Positions 7,463-15,505 are shown, counted from the stretch's first letter. The stretch is DNA of 33,759 nt from CAYJPV01 sp964396055 (GCA_964396055.1 CAYNDV010000037.1:1-33759), one strand, 5' to 3'. Notes: generated from the sequence alone by a model not told the origin. A program made the numbers and translations.

Positions 7463-7471
7463 AATATAGCA
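7463..7471 (-). promoter_or_regulatory. Extended -10 promoter for moaED
   Basis: The minus strand reads TGCTATATT, an extended -10. The predicted RNA start falls near 7456, leaving a leader of about 9 nt before ATG 7447. This favours that start over the ATG at 7459. Confidence 0.5.
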
Positions 7472-7488
7472 GGCGGCCGCCCATACGC

Positions 7489-7529
7489 CGTAGTGCGGGG
7501 CTTCAGCCCCGCCGAAGCCCGACGTCGGG
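7489..7529 (+). repeat. REP-like hairpin with CGTAGTGC flank
   Basis: CGTAGTGC leads into an 8-bp hairpin, GCGGGGCT-TC-AGCCCCGC (7495-7512). A perfect 12-nt palindrome, CCCGACGTCGGG, follows at 7518-7529. The element sits just past the stop of the methyltransferase gene. The first part matches the element at 4632-4656 in the opposite orientation. Confidence 0.65.
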
Positions 7530-7537
7530 GTGGCTGG

Positions 7538-8209
7538 TCAGGAACGGCCGAACACGAGGAAGAACTGGTAGGGGAGGAACGTCTCGCGTCGCAGCAGGCG
7601 CAGGCCTGCAGCCTGGGCGTCCTGGATGATCGTCTCGGCGTCGACGCGTTCGTCGAGGGCCGGGCCCGGGCCGTAGCCGTTCTTCTTGAAGTCCACGATC
7701 CCGATGCGGCCCTGGGCCTTGAGGGCGACAGCCGTGTTGCGCAGGATGGCCACGGGGTCCTGGAGTTCCAGTTCGTGGTAGGTGTTCACGATCAGGACCG
7801 CGTCGAGCGCCCCGGCCGGGAACCGCGGGTCCAGCGGGGTGCCCAGCAGCGGGCGCACGTTGCGCCAGCCCTCGCGGGCGGCCCGCCGGGCGGTGGCGTC
7901 GAGCATCTCCTGCTGGATGTCCTGCGCGTAGACGATGCCGTTGGGGCCGACGCGGCGGGCCAGGCGCATCGAGAACCAGCCTCCGCCGGTGCCGAGGTCG
8001 CCGACCACGGATCCTTCGGCGATGCCGAGGGCGTCCATGATCTGCCCGGGCATCTGCCACTGGTCACGGTCGGGCCCCTCGAGCAGGCCCAGGTCCTGCG
8101 GCGGAAAGAGGCGTCCGTGGCGGTTGCGCGACTGGGCGTCGACCACGACCGCGAGGGCGGCGATGGCGGCGCACGTGCACGCGATGAACAGCGGTATCCT
8201 ACGGCGCAT
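7538..8209 (-). CDS. Methyltransferase-like protein with an N-terminal export signal
   Basis: A 223-residue protein. The core is a class I SAM-methyltransferase fold: motif I GDLGTGGGWFSMRLA, then YAQDIQQEMLDATAR (motif II acidic residue), ALDAVLIVNTYHEL (motif IV region) and a post-core GRIGIVDFKKNG. The N-terminus MRRRIPLFIACTCAAIAALA followed by VVVDAQ looks like a signal peptide or membrane anchor, which is odd for an enzyme that uses cytosolic SAM. Start is ATG at 8209. It is divergent from the fumarase gene, with only 44 nt between the starts. Substrate unknown; the protein may be anchored facing the cytoplasm. Confidence 0.85.
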   Translation of the reverse strand: MRRRIPLFIACTCAAIAALAVVVDAQSRNRHGRLFPPQDLGLLEGPDRDQWQMPGQIMDALGIAEGSVVGDLGTGGGWFSMRLARRVGPNGIVYAQDIQQEMLDATARRAAREGWRNVRPLLGTPLDPRFPAGALDAVLIVNTYHELELQDPVAILRNTAVALKAQGRIGIVDFKKNGYGPGPALDERVDAETIIQDAQAAGLRLLRRETFLPYQFFLVFGRS

Positions 8210-8216
8210 CAGGGAG

Positions 8217-8246
8217 TTAGCCGCACCGGAATGTTCGGTATATACT
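8217..8246 (+). promoter_or_regulatory. Promoter of the fumarase gene (leaderless)
   Basis: A weak -35 TTAGCC (8217-8222), an 18-bp spacer and a strong -10 TATACT (8241-8246). The -10 ends 7 nt before ATG 8254, and there is no Shine-Dalgarno, so the transcript probably begins at the start codon. The overlapping palindrome GTATATAC (8238-8245) could also serve as the -10 of the divergent methyltransferase gene. Confidence 0.5.
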
Positions 8247-8253
8247 CTCGGCC

Positions 8254-9768
8254 ATGTTACCAGAATTCTCCCAGAGCATCCTCGACCTGATCATCAGGAC
8301 CTCGACCGACCTGCCTCCCGATGTCCGGGCCGCGATGAAGGCCGCGTCGGACGTGGAACCCGCCGACACGCGCGCGGGCCAGGCGCTCGCCATCATCAAT
8401 CTCAACATCGACCAGGCCGTCGAGGACGAAGGGGCGATCTGCCAGGACACCGGCATGCCCACCTTCGAGATCCGGACGCCCCGCGGGGCCGACCAGATCT
8501 GGATGGCGGAGGCGATCCGCCAGGCTATTGCCGAGGCCACGAAGCGGGGCAAGCTGCGTCCCAACTCCGTGGACTCGATCACGGGGAAGAACTCCGGTAA
8601 CAACCTCGGTCCGGGGACGCCCGTGATTCACTTCCACCAGTGGGAGCAGGATGCCATCGACGTGCGCCTGATCCTGAAGGGCGGAGGCTGCGAGAACTGC
8701 AACGCGCAGTACGCGGTGCCCGTCGAACTGCCGCACCTCGGGCGCGCGGATCGGAACCTCGAGGGCGTGCGCAAGTGCATCCTGCACGCCGTCTGGCAGG
8801 CCCAGGGCAAGGGCTGCAGCCCGGGCGCCGTGGGGGTGTGCATCGGCGGCGACCGCGCGTCGGGGTACGCCTTCGCGAAGCAGCAGTTGTTCCGCACGCT
8901 CGACGACATCAACCCCGATCCGACGCTGGCCGAACTGGAGGCCGGCATCATGGGCACGGTCAATACGCTGGGCATCGGGCCCATGGGCTTCTCGGGCCGG
9001 ACGACGCTGATCGGGTGCAAGGTCGGGGCGCTCAACCGCCTGCCGGCCAGCTTCTTCGTGTCGGTGGCGTACGACTGCTGGGCGTTCCGGCGCCTGGGCG
9101 TCGTGCTCGACCCGCAGACCGGGGCCATCCGCCAGTGGCTCTACCGCGATCCCGCGTCGCCCATCATCCCGATGGCCGACCAGGCGGGGATCGTGCGATC
9201 GGGCCGCCGGATCGAGTTGACGGCGCCGTTCAACGAAGCCGACATCCGCAGCCTCAAGGTGGGCGACGTCGTGGTGCTGAGCGGCCGGATGTACACCGGG
9301 CGCGACTCCGTTCACGCTTACCTCATGAAGCACGATCCGCCCGTGGACCTGCGCGGCGCGGCGATCTACCACTGCGGCCCGGTGGCGGTGCAGGAGGGCG
9401 ACCGCTGGAAGATGAACGCGGCCGGCCCGACCACGAGCATCCGGGAAGAGCCCTACCAGGCGGACGTGATTCGCCGGTTCGGCGTGCGCGTCGTCATCGG
9501 CAAGGGAGGAATGGGCGCCCGGACGCTGGAGGCCCTCAAGGAGTGCGGGGCGGTTTACCTGAACGCCATCGGCGGCGCGGCGCAGTACTACGCCCGGACC
9601 GTCGAGCGGGTGGACGGCGTGTCGTTGCTGGAGTTCGGCGTGCCGGAAGCCATGTGGCACCTGCAGGTGAAAGACTTCCCGGCGGTCGTCACCATGGACG
9701 CCCACGGGAACAGCCTGCACAAGGACATCGAGGCCGAGTCCGCGTTGGCGCTCGCGGCCCTGAAGTAG
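8254..9768 (+). CDS. fumA: Fumarate hydratase, class I (iron-sulfur)
   Basis: A 504-residue oxygen-sensitive fumarase that converts fumarate and malate in the TCA cycle. It carries both domains in one chain, as in E. coli FumA/B, rather than split alpha and beta subunits. Likely [4Fe-4S] ligands are Cys63 (ICQDTGMPTF), Cys188 (KGCSPGAVGV) and Cys255 (LIGCKVGAL). The C-terminal beta domain starts near residue 320 and includes YTGRDSVHAYLMK and GKGGMGARTLEALKE. ATG 8254 is the start because a -10 ends 7 nt before it. No ribosome site is visible, consistent with leaderless translation. PurH follows after 10 nt. Confidence 0.95.
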   Translation: MLPEFSQSILDLIIRTSTDLPPDVRAAMKAASDVEPADTRAGQALAIINLNIDQAVEDEGAICQDTGMPTFEIRTPRGADQIWMAEAIRQAIAEATKRGKLRPNSVDSITGKNSGNNLGPGTPVIHFHQWEQDAIDVRLILKGGGCENCNAQYAVPVELPHLGRADRNLEGVRKCILHAVWQAQGKGCSPGAVGVCIGGDRASGYAFAKQQLFRTLDDINPDPTLAELEAGIMGTVNTLGIGPMGFSGRTTLIGCKVGALNRLPASFFVSVAYDCWAFRRLGVVLDPQTGAIRQWLYRDPASPIIPMADQAGIVRSGRRIELTAPFNEADIRSLKVGDVVVLSGRMYTGRDSVHAYLMKHDPPVDLRGAAIYHCGPVAVQEGDRWKMNAAGPTTSIREEPYQADVIRRFGVRVVIGKGGMGARTLEALKECGAVYLNAIGGAAQYYARTVERVDGVSLLEFGVPEAMWHLQVKDFPAVVTMDAHGNSLHKDIEAESALALAALK

Positions 9769-9778
9769 GAGCGACGGG

Positions 9779-11362
9779 ATGCGTGCGCTGATCAGCGTGT
9801 CTGACAAGACCGGGCTGGTGGACTTCGCCCGCGGCCTGGTGAACCGGGGCTTCCAGATCGTCTCGACCGGCGGCACGGCCAAGGCGCTGGCCGCCGCCGG
9901 CGTGGCCGTGACGCAGGTGTCCGAACTCACCGGCGCGCCCGAGATGATGGACGGGCGCGTGAAGACGCTGCACCCGCACATCTTCGGCGGGGTGCTGGCC
10001 CGCCGGAACCACGCGGGCGACCAGGCGTCGCTCGACCGGTTCAACATCCCGACGATCGATCTCGTCTGCGTGAACCTCTACCCGTTCCGGGCGGCGGCCG
10101 CCGATCGCGCGGCGACCTTCGATCACGTGGTGGAGAACATCGACATCGGGGGCCCCTCGCTCATCAGGGCCGCTGCCAAGAACTTCCAGGACGTGGTGGT
10201 CGTGGTCTCACCCGGCGACTACACGCGGGTGCTGCACGCCTTCGACCAGATCGGCGGGCCGTCGCGGGAACTGCGGCTGGAGCTGATGCGCCGGGCGTAC
10301 GCCCACACGGCCGCCTACGACGCCGCGATCGCCAGCGAACTGGAAACCGTGTCGGTGCAGGGCGACACGTTCGCGCGCGCGGCCCAGGCGGATCCGCTGC
10401 CGGCGCGGCTGCTGCTGGCGTCGGCACGGTACCGGGTGCTGCGCTACGGCGAGAATCCGCACCAGGCGGCGGCGTGGTACGTGCCTGCCGACGCGGACCA
10501 CGTGCCGTCCGTGCTGCAGGGCAAGGAACTGTCGTTCACGAACCTGCTCGACGTGGACGCCGCGCTGCGCATCGTCACCGAGTTCCCCGAGCCGGCGGCG
10601 TGCGTGATCAAGCACACCAACCCGTGCGGCGCCGCGACCGGCGCGTCGCTGGCCGACGCGTACGTGCGCGCCCGGGACGCCGATCCGCTGTCGGCGTTCG
10701 GCGGCATCGTCGGCTGCAACCGCGAGGTGGACGAGGAGACGGCGACGGCCATCGCGTCGACGTTCATCGAGGCGGTGATCGCGCCGGCGATCACGGACTC
10801 GGCGCTGGCGATCCTGGCCGCGAAGAAGAACCTGCGCGTGGTGACGGCGCCCCATCTGTTCGCCGCCGGCGGCGCGCCCGCGATCGACGTCCGGTCGGCG
10901 CTCGGCGGGTTGCTCGTGCAGCAGGCCGACCGCGTCGTCGAAGCCGGGGAGCCGTGGTCGGACGCGGCCGGGCTCGAGGTGGTCACGGCGCGGCGGCCCA
11001 CGCCGGAGGAGTGGCAAGCCCTGCGCTTCGCATGGCGCGTGTGCGCCCACGTGAAGTCGAACACGGTGATCTTCACGGCCGCCGATCGGACGCTGGCCGT
11101 CGGGGCCGGTCAGATGAGCCGCGTGGACGCCGTCAACGTCGCCGTGATGAAGGCGGCGGGCGCGGGCGTCCCGCTGGCGGGATCGGTGGCGGCGTCGGAT
11201 GCGTTCTTCCCGTTCCGCGATGGCCTCGACGCCGTGGCGAAGGCCGGGGCGACAGCCGTGGTGCAGCCCGGCGGGTCGGTGCGCGACGCCGAGGTGATCG
11301 AGGCCGCCAACGAGCACGGCATGGCCATGGTCTTCGCGCGGCGGCGGCATTTCAGGCACTGA
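9779..11362 (+). CDS. purH: Bifunctional AICAR transformylase / IMP cyclohydrolase
   Basis: A 527-residue enzyme for the last two steps of purine synthesis. The N-terminal MGS-like cyclohydrolase domain reads MRALISVSDKTGLVDFARGL and STGGTAKAL, with GRVKTLHPHIFGG. The C-terminal transformylase domain shows RYGENPHQAAAWY, CVIKHTNPCGAA (catalytic Lys-His), SAFGGIVGCNREVD and GAGQMSRVDAVNVAVMKA. Length is normal. AGGAG lies 8 nt before ATG 9779. It follows fumA by 10 nt, so it is cotranscribed with it. A GGCC-rich octamer repeat follows the stop. Confidence 0.97.
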   Translation: MRALISVSDKTGLVDFARGLVNRGFQIVSTGGTAKALAAAGVAVTQVSELTGAPEMMDGRVKTLHPHIFGGVLARRNHAGDQASLDRFNIPTIDLVCVNLYPFRAAAADRAATFDHVVENIDIGGPSLIRAAAKNFQDVVVVVSPGDYTRVLHAFDQIGGPSRELRLELMRRAYAHTAAYDAAIASELETVSVQGDTFARAAQADPLPARLLLASARYRVLRYGENPHQAAAWYVPADADHVPSVLQGKELSFTNLLDVDAALRIVTEFPEPAACVIKHTNPCGAATGASLADAYVRARDADPLSAFGGIVGCNREVDEETATAIASTFIEAVIAPAITDSALAILAAKKNLRVVTAPHLFAAGGAPAIDVRSALGGLLVQQADRVVEAGEPWSDAAGLEVVTARRPTPEEWQALRFAWRVCAHVKSNTVIFTAADRTLAVGAGQMSRVDAVNVAVMKAAGAGVPLAGSVAASDAFFPFRDGLDAVAKAGATAVVQPGGSVRDAEVIEAANEHGMAMVFARRRHFRH

Positions 11363-11432
11363 AGGGCCGTTCGGCCGCTCGGCCTTTGGGCCAGAGGCAC
11401 GGCCGTTTAGGCCGTTGGGCTGTTCGGCCATT
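11363..11432 (+). repeat. GGCC-phased octamer repeat after purH
   Basis: A run of about nine GGCC or GGCT blocks, mostly spaced every 8-9 nt (GGCCGTTC, GGCCGCTC, GGCCATTC and variants), starts immediately after the purH stop. It is the reverse complement of the octamer family at 6685-6720. No gene or convincing terminator is seen in this ~100-nt gap. Confidence 0.8.
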
Positions 11433-11491
11433 CGGCTGTCGGGCCTGTTTGCGCCACACGGCCGATGGCCAGACTGACACAGGAGCGCGTC

Positions 11492-11986
11492 GTGCGAAGA
11501 CCCTGGTTGTTCGTGTTCGCGGCTGCGCTGGCGGCCGTCCCGGAGGTGTCTGCGCAGGCCCCGCCCGCGCCGGCGACCGGCATCCAGCGCGTGGCCTGGC
11601 TCCAGGGCTGCTGGCAGATGACCAGCGGCACGCGCACCGTGGAAGAGCACTGGATGGCCCCGCAGGGCGGGACGATGATGGGCATCAGCCGGACCACGCG
11701 GGACGGCCGCCTCCTCGAGTTCGAGTTCGTCGTGCTGCGCGAGCAGGGAGACGGGCTGGTCTACGAACCCCGTCCGTCCGGGCAGGCGCCGGCGTCGTTC
11801 CCGTCCCGCACGATCGACGAGTCGTCAATCATCTTCGAGAACCCGCAGCACGACTTTCCCACGATCATCGGCTACCGGCGCCAGTCGGCGGATGCGGTGC
11901 TGGCGTGGATCGAAGGCACCGTGCAGGGCAAGGCCCGCCGGGTGGAGTTCCCGTACTCGCGCGTGCCCTGCCCGGGCGGGCGGTGA
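11492..11986 (+). CDS. Small exported DUF6265-like protein
   Basis: A 164-residue exported protein of unknown function. A signal peptide (MRRPWLFVFAAALAAVPEV, cleavage near VSAQA) is followed by a compact domain resembling DUF6265: WLQGCWQMTSG, VEEHWMAPQGGTMMGISRT, LEFEFVVLRE, IIFENPQHDFPTIIGYRR and a terminal RVPC. I chose GTG 11492 because CAGGAG lies 6 nt upstream and the signal peptide then begins properly. An upstream in-frame ATG at 11465 would give nine extra residues. The fold is probably a lipocalin-like beta barrel (inference). It is preceded and followed by short tandem repeats. Confidence 0.82.
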   Translation: MRRPWLFVFAAALAAVPEVSAQAPPAPATGIQRVAWLQGCWQMTSGTRTVEEHWMAPQGGTMMGISRTTRDGRLLEFEFVVLREQGDGLVYEPRPSGQAPASFPSRTIDESSIIFENPQHDFPTIIGYRRQSADAVLAWIEGTVQGKARRVEFPYSRVPCPGGR

Positions 11987-11993
11987 GGATTGA

Positions 11994-12042
11994 CGGTTCA
12001 GGGTTCAGGGTTCACGGTTCGCGGTTCATGAACCGGGAACCG
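11994..12042 (+). repeat. Heptamer tandem repeat NGGTTCA with a palindromic end
   Basis: Five copies of the 7-mer (CGGTTCA, GGGTTCA, GGGTTCA, CGGTTCG, CGGTTCA) run over 11994-12028, then two units in reverse orientation to 12042. This is the reverse complement of the TGAACCN family at 4239-4266. It fills the gap between convergent genes. Confidence 0.9.
12015..12042. terminator. Possible bidirectional terminator hairpin between convergent genes
   Basis: The end of the heptamer repeat folds on itself: CGGTTC-G-CGGTTC-AT-GAACCG-G-GAACCG, 12 base pairs with one G-G mismatch. It lies between the stops of the DUF6265-like gene (11986) and the heptose kinase gene (12066). No T-run follows on either strand, so terminator function is only a suggestion. 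Confidence 0.35.
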
Positions 12043-12065
12043 CCGTGACGGCGATCGGCGGCCGT

Positions 12066-13061
12066 CTACCCCCCGAACGTGGCCAGCAGTTCCTCCGGGG
12101 TCACCGTCGCCGGTCCGAAACGTCCGACGACGATGCCGGCGGCGTGGTTGGCGAGCTGGGCGGCTTCGGACGGCGTGGCGCCGGCTGCCAGGGCCAGCGC
12201 CAGCGTGGCGATGACCGTGTCGCCGGCGCCCGTGACGTCGGCCACCTCGCGCGCGACGGCGGGGAAGTGGGCGTCTCCGCCGGGACCGACCAGCGACATG
12301 CCGTGTTCGCCGCGCGTGATGAGCACGCTGTGGCACTTCGCCCGCTCGAGGAAGACGCGGCCGGCCCGGCTGGCGTCGCCGTCGTCCCGGATCCGCATGT
12401 GCGTCGCGACCTCGGCTTCGTGGTGGTTCGGCGTGACGAGTGTCGCGCCGCGGTAGTACTCGATGTGCGGGATCTTCGGGTCGACCAGCACGGGAATCCC
12501 CCGCGCGCCGGCCGCGGCCACGAGGTGGGCGACGAGGCGCCCGGTGACGGCTCCCTTCAGGTAGTCCGAGACGACGACCACGGCGGCCTCGGGCAGGCAG
12601 CGGTCGGCCGCCGCCAGCAGAGCGTCCTCGACGCCGCCGGCCGCCTCGGCATCCGACTCGTAATCCACCCGGGCCACCTGCTGGTTGCGCGTGGTGACGA
12701 TGCGCTGCTTCGTGGTGGTGGGCCGGCCGCGATCCACGACGAGGCCCGCGTGGCCGAGGCCCTGCGCCGAGAGATCGGCGCGCAACCGGTCGGCCTGCGC
12801 GTCGGCGCCGACGAGCCCCACCAGTTCCACGCGGGCGCCCAGGGCCCGGGTGTTGGCCGCCACGTTGCCGGCGCCGCCGATGCGGAACTCGTCGTGGTCG
12901 TGTTCGACCACGGGGACCGGGGCCTCCGGCGAGATCCGGTTCACGCGCCCGACGATGAACTGGTCCAGCATCACGTCGCCGACGACGAGCACCCCGCAGC
13001 GGGCGAAGGCGGTCACCACGGCCCGGGCGCGGGCCTCACCGAGCGGCGGTCCGGCGCTCAT
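12066..13061 (-). CDS. rfaE1: D-glycero-beta-D-manno-heptose-7-phosphate kinase (RfaE1/HldE N-domain type)
   Basis: A 331-residue PfkB-family kinase that phosphorylates heptose 7-phosphate at C1 in ADP-heptose synthesis for LPS core. Motifs: VVGDVMLDQFIVGRVNRISP and EAPVPVVE (typical RfaE1 N-terminus), GGAGNVAANTRALGA, and the PfkB signature DVTGAGDTVIATLALALAAG with the catalytic Asp. The usual C-terminal nucleotidyltransferase domain of E. coli HldE is absent, so that step must be encoded elsewhere. Start is ATG at 13061, overlapping the previous stop as ATGA. It is the last gene of the envelope operon. Confidence 0.92.
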   Translation of the reverse strand: MSAGPPLGEARARAVVTAFARCGVLVVGDVMLDQFIVGRVNRISPEAPVPVVEHDHDEFRIGGAGNVAANTRALGARVELVGLVGADAQADRLRADLSAQGLGHAGLVVDRGRPTTTKQRIVTTRNQQVARVDYESDAEAAGGVEDALLAAADRCLPEAAVVVVSDYLKGAVTGRLVAHLVAAAGARGIPVLVDPKIPHIEYYRGATLVTPNHHEAEVATHMRIRDDGDASRAGRVFLERAKCHSVLITRGEHGMSLVGPGGDAHFPAVAREVADVTGAGDTVIATLALALAAGATPSEAAQLANHAAGIVVGRFGPATVTPEELLATFGG

Positions 13062-14227
13062 GCGGCACCTCCCCGGGCGGGCGCGGCGGCGGGCTCCGGC
13101 TCCTCGGCGGCGAACGGCAGTGTGATCAGCAGCAGGAACAGCATCAGGAATTCCGAGTCCCCGAAGTTGTGCTCGAACATGCCGGCGGCGAGCATCGCGG
13201 CGATGGCGCCGAGGGCCGCCGCGGCCAGGAATGCGTGCCGGCCCTGGCGGAAGATGCCCCAGGCGCCGGCCGCCGCGGATCCGATGAACCACAGCCACAC
13301 CCCGAGGGCCGGAAGCCCACGCTCGGCGGCAATCTGCAGCGGCACGTTGTGCAGGTGGGGATTGATGCGCTCGACGGCCTCGGTGTCGCGAAAGCGGACG
13401 TACACCTCCTGCACCATGTTCGGCCCGAGCCCCGTGAGCGGGTCGGACTCGATCATGCGGACCCCCTCGCGCACCATGGCGATCCGGTCGCGGTTGGTGG
13501 GGTCGTGCAGGTCGAACATCGAGTAGAACCGCTGGGTGACCTGGGGCGGGGCCAGCGCGAAGAACACGGCGACGATCACGGGCAGCGCCCCGACCAGCCG
13601 GAAGTCCTTGAGCAGGAACAGCAGGGCCATGCCGGCGCAGGCGCCCACCCAGGCGCTGCGCGTGAAGGTGAGCACCAGGGCCACGAGCAGCGCGGGCAGC
13701 ACCAGCGTCGGCCACACGCGGTCGCGCCGCACGAACAGCATGCGGGCCACCACCGCCGTGGTCACCAGCATGAGCAGCCCCGAGTACGTCATGTAGTGGC
13801 CCATGGCGCCTTCCGGGCGCTGGCCGAGGTGATCGTAGTGCAGCACGCCGTACTGCACGATCCCGAAGATGGCGCTGGCGGCGCCGACGGTGATCAGAAT
13901 GAGGATGAGCGTACGCCCGGTCGAGCGCCGCGCGATGGTGAACGCCACGGGCACCATGAGGAAGAGCAGGAGCTGCCGCGAGTCGAAGAGGCTGACGGCC
14001 GGGTTCACCGAGAAGGCCGCCGCGACGAGCGTGAGCACGCCGTAGAGGGCGAGGGGCCGGAAGAAGCGAGGCGCCTCGAACCGCACGTGGCCCAGCGCGA
14101 GCAGGGCGAGCCAGGCGAGCGCGGCGACCGCGAACGTCGCCTGGGCGGCGGCAATCGACAACTGCACCGTCGCCGCGCAGGCGTAGAGCGACCAGGTGGC
14201 GATACGTTCGAGCCGGGCGCGAGTCAT
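13058..14227 (-). CDS. O-antigen ligase / Wzy-type polymerase-like membrane protein
   Basis: A ~389-residue inner-membrane protein with about ten hydrophobic helices and one large periplasmic loop. That loop carries MIESDPLTGLGPNM and INPHLHNVPLQIAAERG, the pattern of the Wzy_C/O-antigen ligase family. Such proteins join or polymerise undecaprenyl-linked glycans. The ligase (WaaL) or polymerase (Wzy) role cannot be decided by eye; the neighbouring heptose genes favour LPS. The start is ATG 14227 or GTG 14233; the latter overlaps the previous stop as GTGA. It overlaps the kinase start by 4 nt. The tail is Pro/Ala-rich. Confidence 0.88.
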   Translation of the reverse strand: MTRARLERIATWSLYACAATVQLSIAAAQATFAVAALAWLALLALGHVRFEAPRFFRPLALYGVLTLVAAAFSVNPAVSLFDSRQLLLFLMVPVAFTIARRSTGRTLILILITVGAASAIFGIVQYGVLHYDHLGQRPEGAMGHYMTYSGLLMLVTTAVVARMLFVRRDRVWPTLVLPALLVALVLTFTRSAWVGACAGMALLFLLKDFRLVGALPVIVAVFFALAPPQVTQRFYSMFDLHDPTNRDRIAMVREGVRMIESDPLTGLGPNMVQEVYVRFRDTEAVERINPHLHNVPLQIAAERGLPALGVWLWFIGSAAAGAWGIFRQGRHAFLAAAALGAIAAMLAAGMFEHNFGDSEFLMLFLLLITLPFAAEEPEPAAAPARGGAA

Positions 14228-14229
14228 CG

Positions 14230-15312
14230 TCACGTTCTCCGCGAAGCGGTGCGGGCCAGGGCGCGGTCGGCCGCCGCCAGCACCGCGGCCGGCGTCACCG
14301 TGCGCAGGCACCGGAAGTCACCGGGCTCGCACCGGCGCTGGTCGCACGGGCGGCACGGCAGCGTGCCGGCATCCACGAGTTCGGTCGGGGACGCCGCGGG
14401 ACGCCACGGCCCCCAGACCGCCGGCGTGGTGGGCCCGAAGATCACCACCATCGGCACGTCCGTCGTCGCGGCCACGTGCGCGGGGCCGCTGTCGCCGCCC
14501 ACGAAGAGCCGCGCGCGCGTCAGCAACGACCGCAATTCGGTCAGGTCCAGGTCGCACAGCACCGGCACGGCGGTGGCGGGCACGCCCCGGACCACGGCCA
14601 GGCGCCGGATGGCCTCGGCCGTCGGCTGCTGGGCGGGCCCGGTCGTGAGGATGATACGCCGATCGGGGGCCTGCCGGTGCAGGCCCGCCACCACGTCGGC
14701 AAAGGCCTCCTCGGGCCAGCGCCGGAACTCGTTGCCGGCGCCGACGTGCACCACGACGTACGGCGCGCCGGTCATCGCGAGCCCCGCGAACCGGGCCGCC
14801 ACGCGGCTGTCGGCGGCGGGGTTGTCCGGCATCTCCACGGGGTCGGCGTCCGGGGTCGGTCGCCGCAGCCCGGCGTCGAACGCCTCGAGCAGATCCCACT
14901 GGTTCATCACGGAGTGCCGTTCCCGGTGGCCCTTGGGCCGCGGCAGGCACTCGGTGTACATCCAGTCGCGCCCGCGCACGTCGTACCCGATGCGCCGCGG
15001 GGCGCCCGAGAGCCAGGCCAGCAGCGAACTGCGCGGGCCGCCGTGGAAGTCGATGACGGTGTCAAACCGCGCACGCCGCAGGCGCCAGGCGAGCCCCGCG
15101 TCGACACGCAGCCGCGGGAGGCCTCCCACCAGCGGCGCGACAATCACCTCTGTCAGGTGCGGATTGCGCGCGACCACCGCCGCCGCGTGCGGTTCGACGA
15201 GGTAGGACAAATGGGCGTCCGGGTACGCGCGCCGCAGGGCCCGGATGGCCGGCGTCGTCAGCACCACGTCGCCGATGAGCCGGAGCCGGATCAGCAGGAT
15301 CTTCCGTGGCAC
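14230..15312 (-). CDS. Family 9 glycosyltransferase (heptosyltransferase-like)
   Basis: A 360-residue GT9 enzyme; family members move heptose from ADP-heptose onto LPS core. Start KILLIRLRLIGDVVLTTPAI is the classic GT9 N-terminus. The nucleotide-sugar domain has VVHVGAGNEFRRWPEE and FVGGDSGPAHVAAT (GDSGxxH signature), then IFGPTTPAVWGPW. A Cys cluster near the end (LPCRPCDQRRCEPGDFRC) is common in this family. GTG start at 15312, four bases after the stop of the Trm112-like gene. The heptose kinase in the same operon supports a heptose donor. The acceptor is unknown. Confidence 0.9.
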   Translation of the reverse strand: MPRKILLIRLRLIGDVVLTTPAIRALRRAYPDAHLSYLVEPHAAAVVARNPHLTEVIVAPLVGGLPRLRVDAGLAWRLRRARFDTVIDFHGGPRSSLLAWLSGAPRRIGYDVRGRDWMYTECLPRPKGHRERHSVMNQWDLLEAFDAGLRRPTPDADPVEMPDNPAADSRVAARFAGLAMTGAPYVVVHVGAGNEFRRWPEEAFADVVAGLHRQAPDRRIILTTGPAQQPTAEAIRRLAVVRGVPATAVPVLCDLDLTELRSLLTRARLFVGGDSGPAHVAATTDVPMVVIFGPTTPAVWGPWRPAASPTELVDAGTLPCRPCDQRRCEPGDFRCLRTVTPAAVLAAADRALARTASRRT

Positions 15313-15316
15313 CGGC

Positions 15317-15505
15317 TCAGGACTTCCGGGCGTCGCCCTCGATGGTGGCTTCGTCGATGAGCATCACCGGGATGTCGTCCTTGATCGGGTAGACGCGATG
15401 GCACTTCCCGCACTTGAGGCCCGTGTCGCCGTTGACCAGCGTGACCGGTTCGGTCTTGCAGGCCGGGCAGACCAGGATCTCGAGCAGTTCCGGACTGACG
15501 GGCAT
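15317..15505 (-). CDS. Trm112-like zinc-ribbon protein (UPF0434 type)
   Basis: A 62-residue protein with one zinc ribbon: LVCPACKTEP and LKCGKCHRVYPIKDDIPVML. This is the small Trm112-like (YcaR/UPF0434) family often found beside LPS genes such as lpxK and kdsB. Start ATG 15505 has a strong GGAGG 10 nt upstream. It is the first gene of a four-gene operon with the glycosyltransferase 4 nt downstream. Its bacterial role is unsettled; partner-binding to a methyltransferase is the eukaryotic precedent. Confidence 0.92.
   Translation of the reverse strand: MPVSPELLEILVCPACKTEPVTLVNGDTGLKCGKCHRVYPIKDDIPVMLIDEATIEGDARKS

Noticed and set aside
8257..10047. A 596-codon antisense frame across fumA and the start of purH
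   Set aside because: It is antisense to two strongly recognised enzymes, has no ribosome site, and its composition (His/Arg/Val/Asp-rich) is typical of shadow frames.
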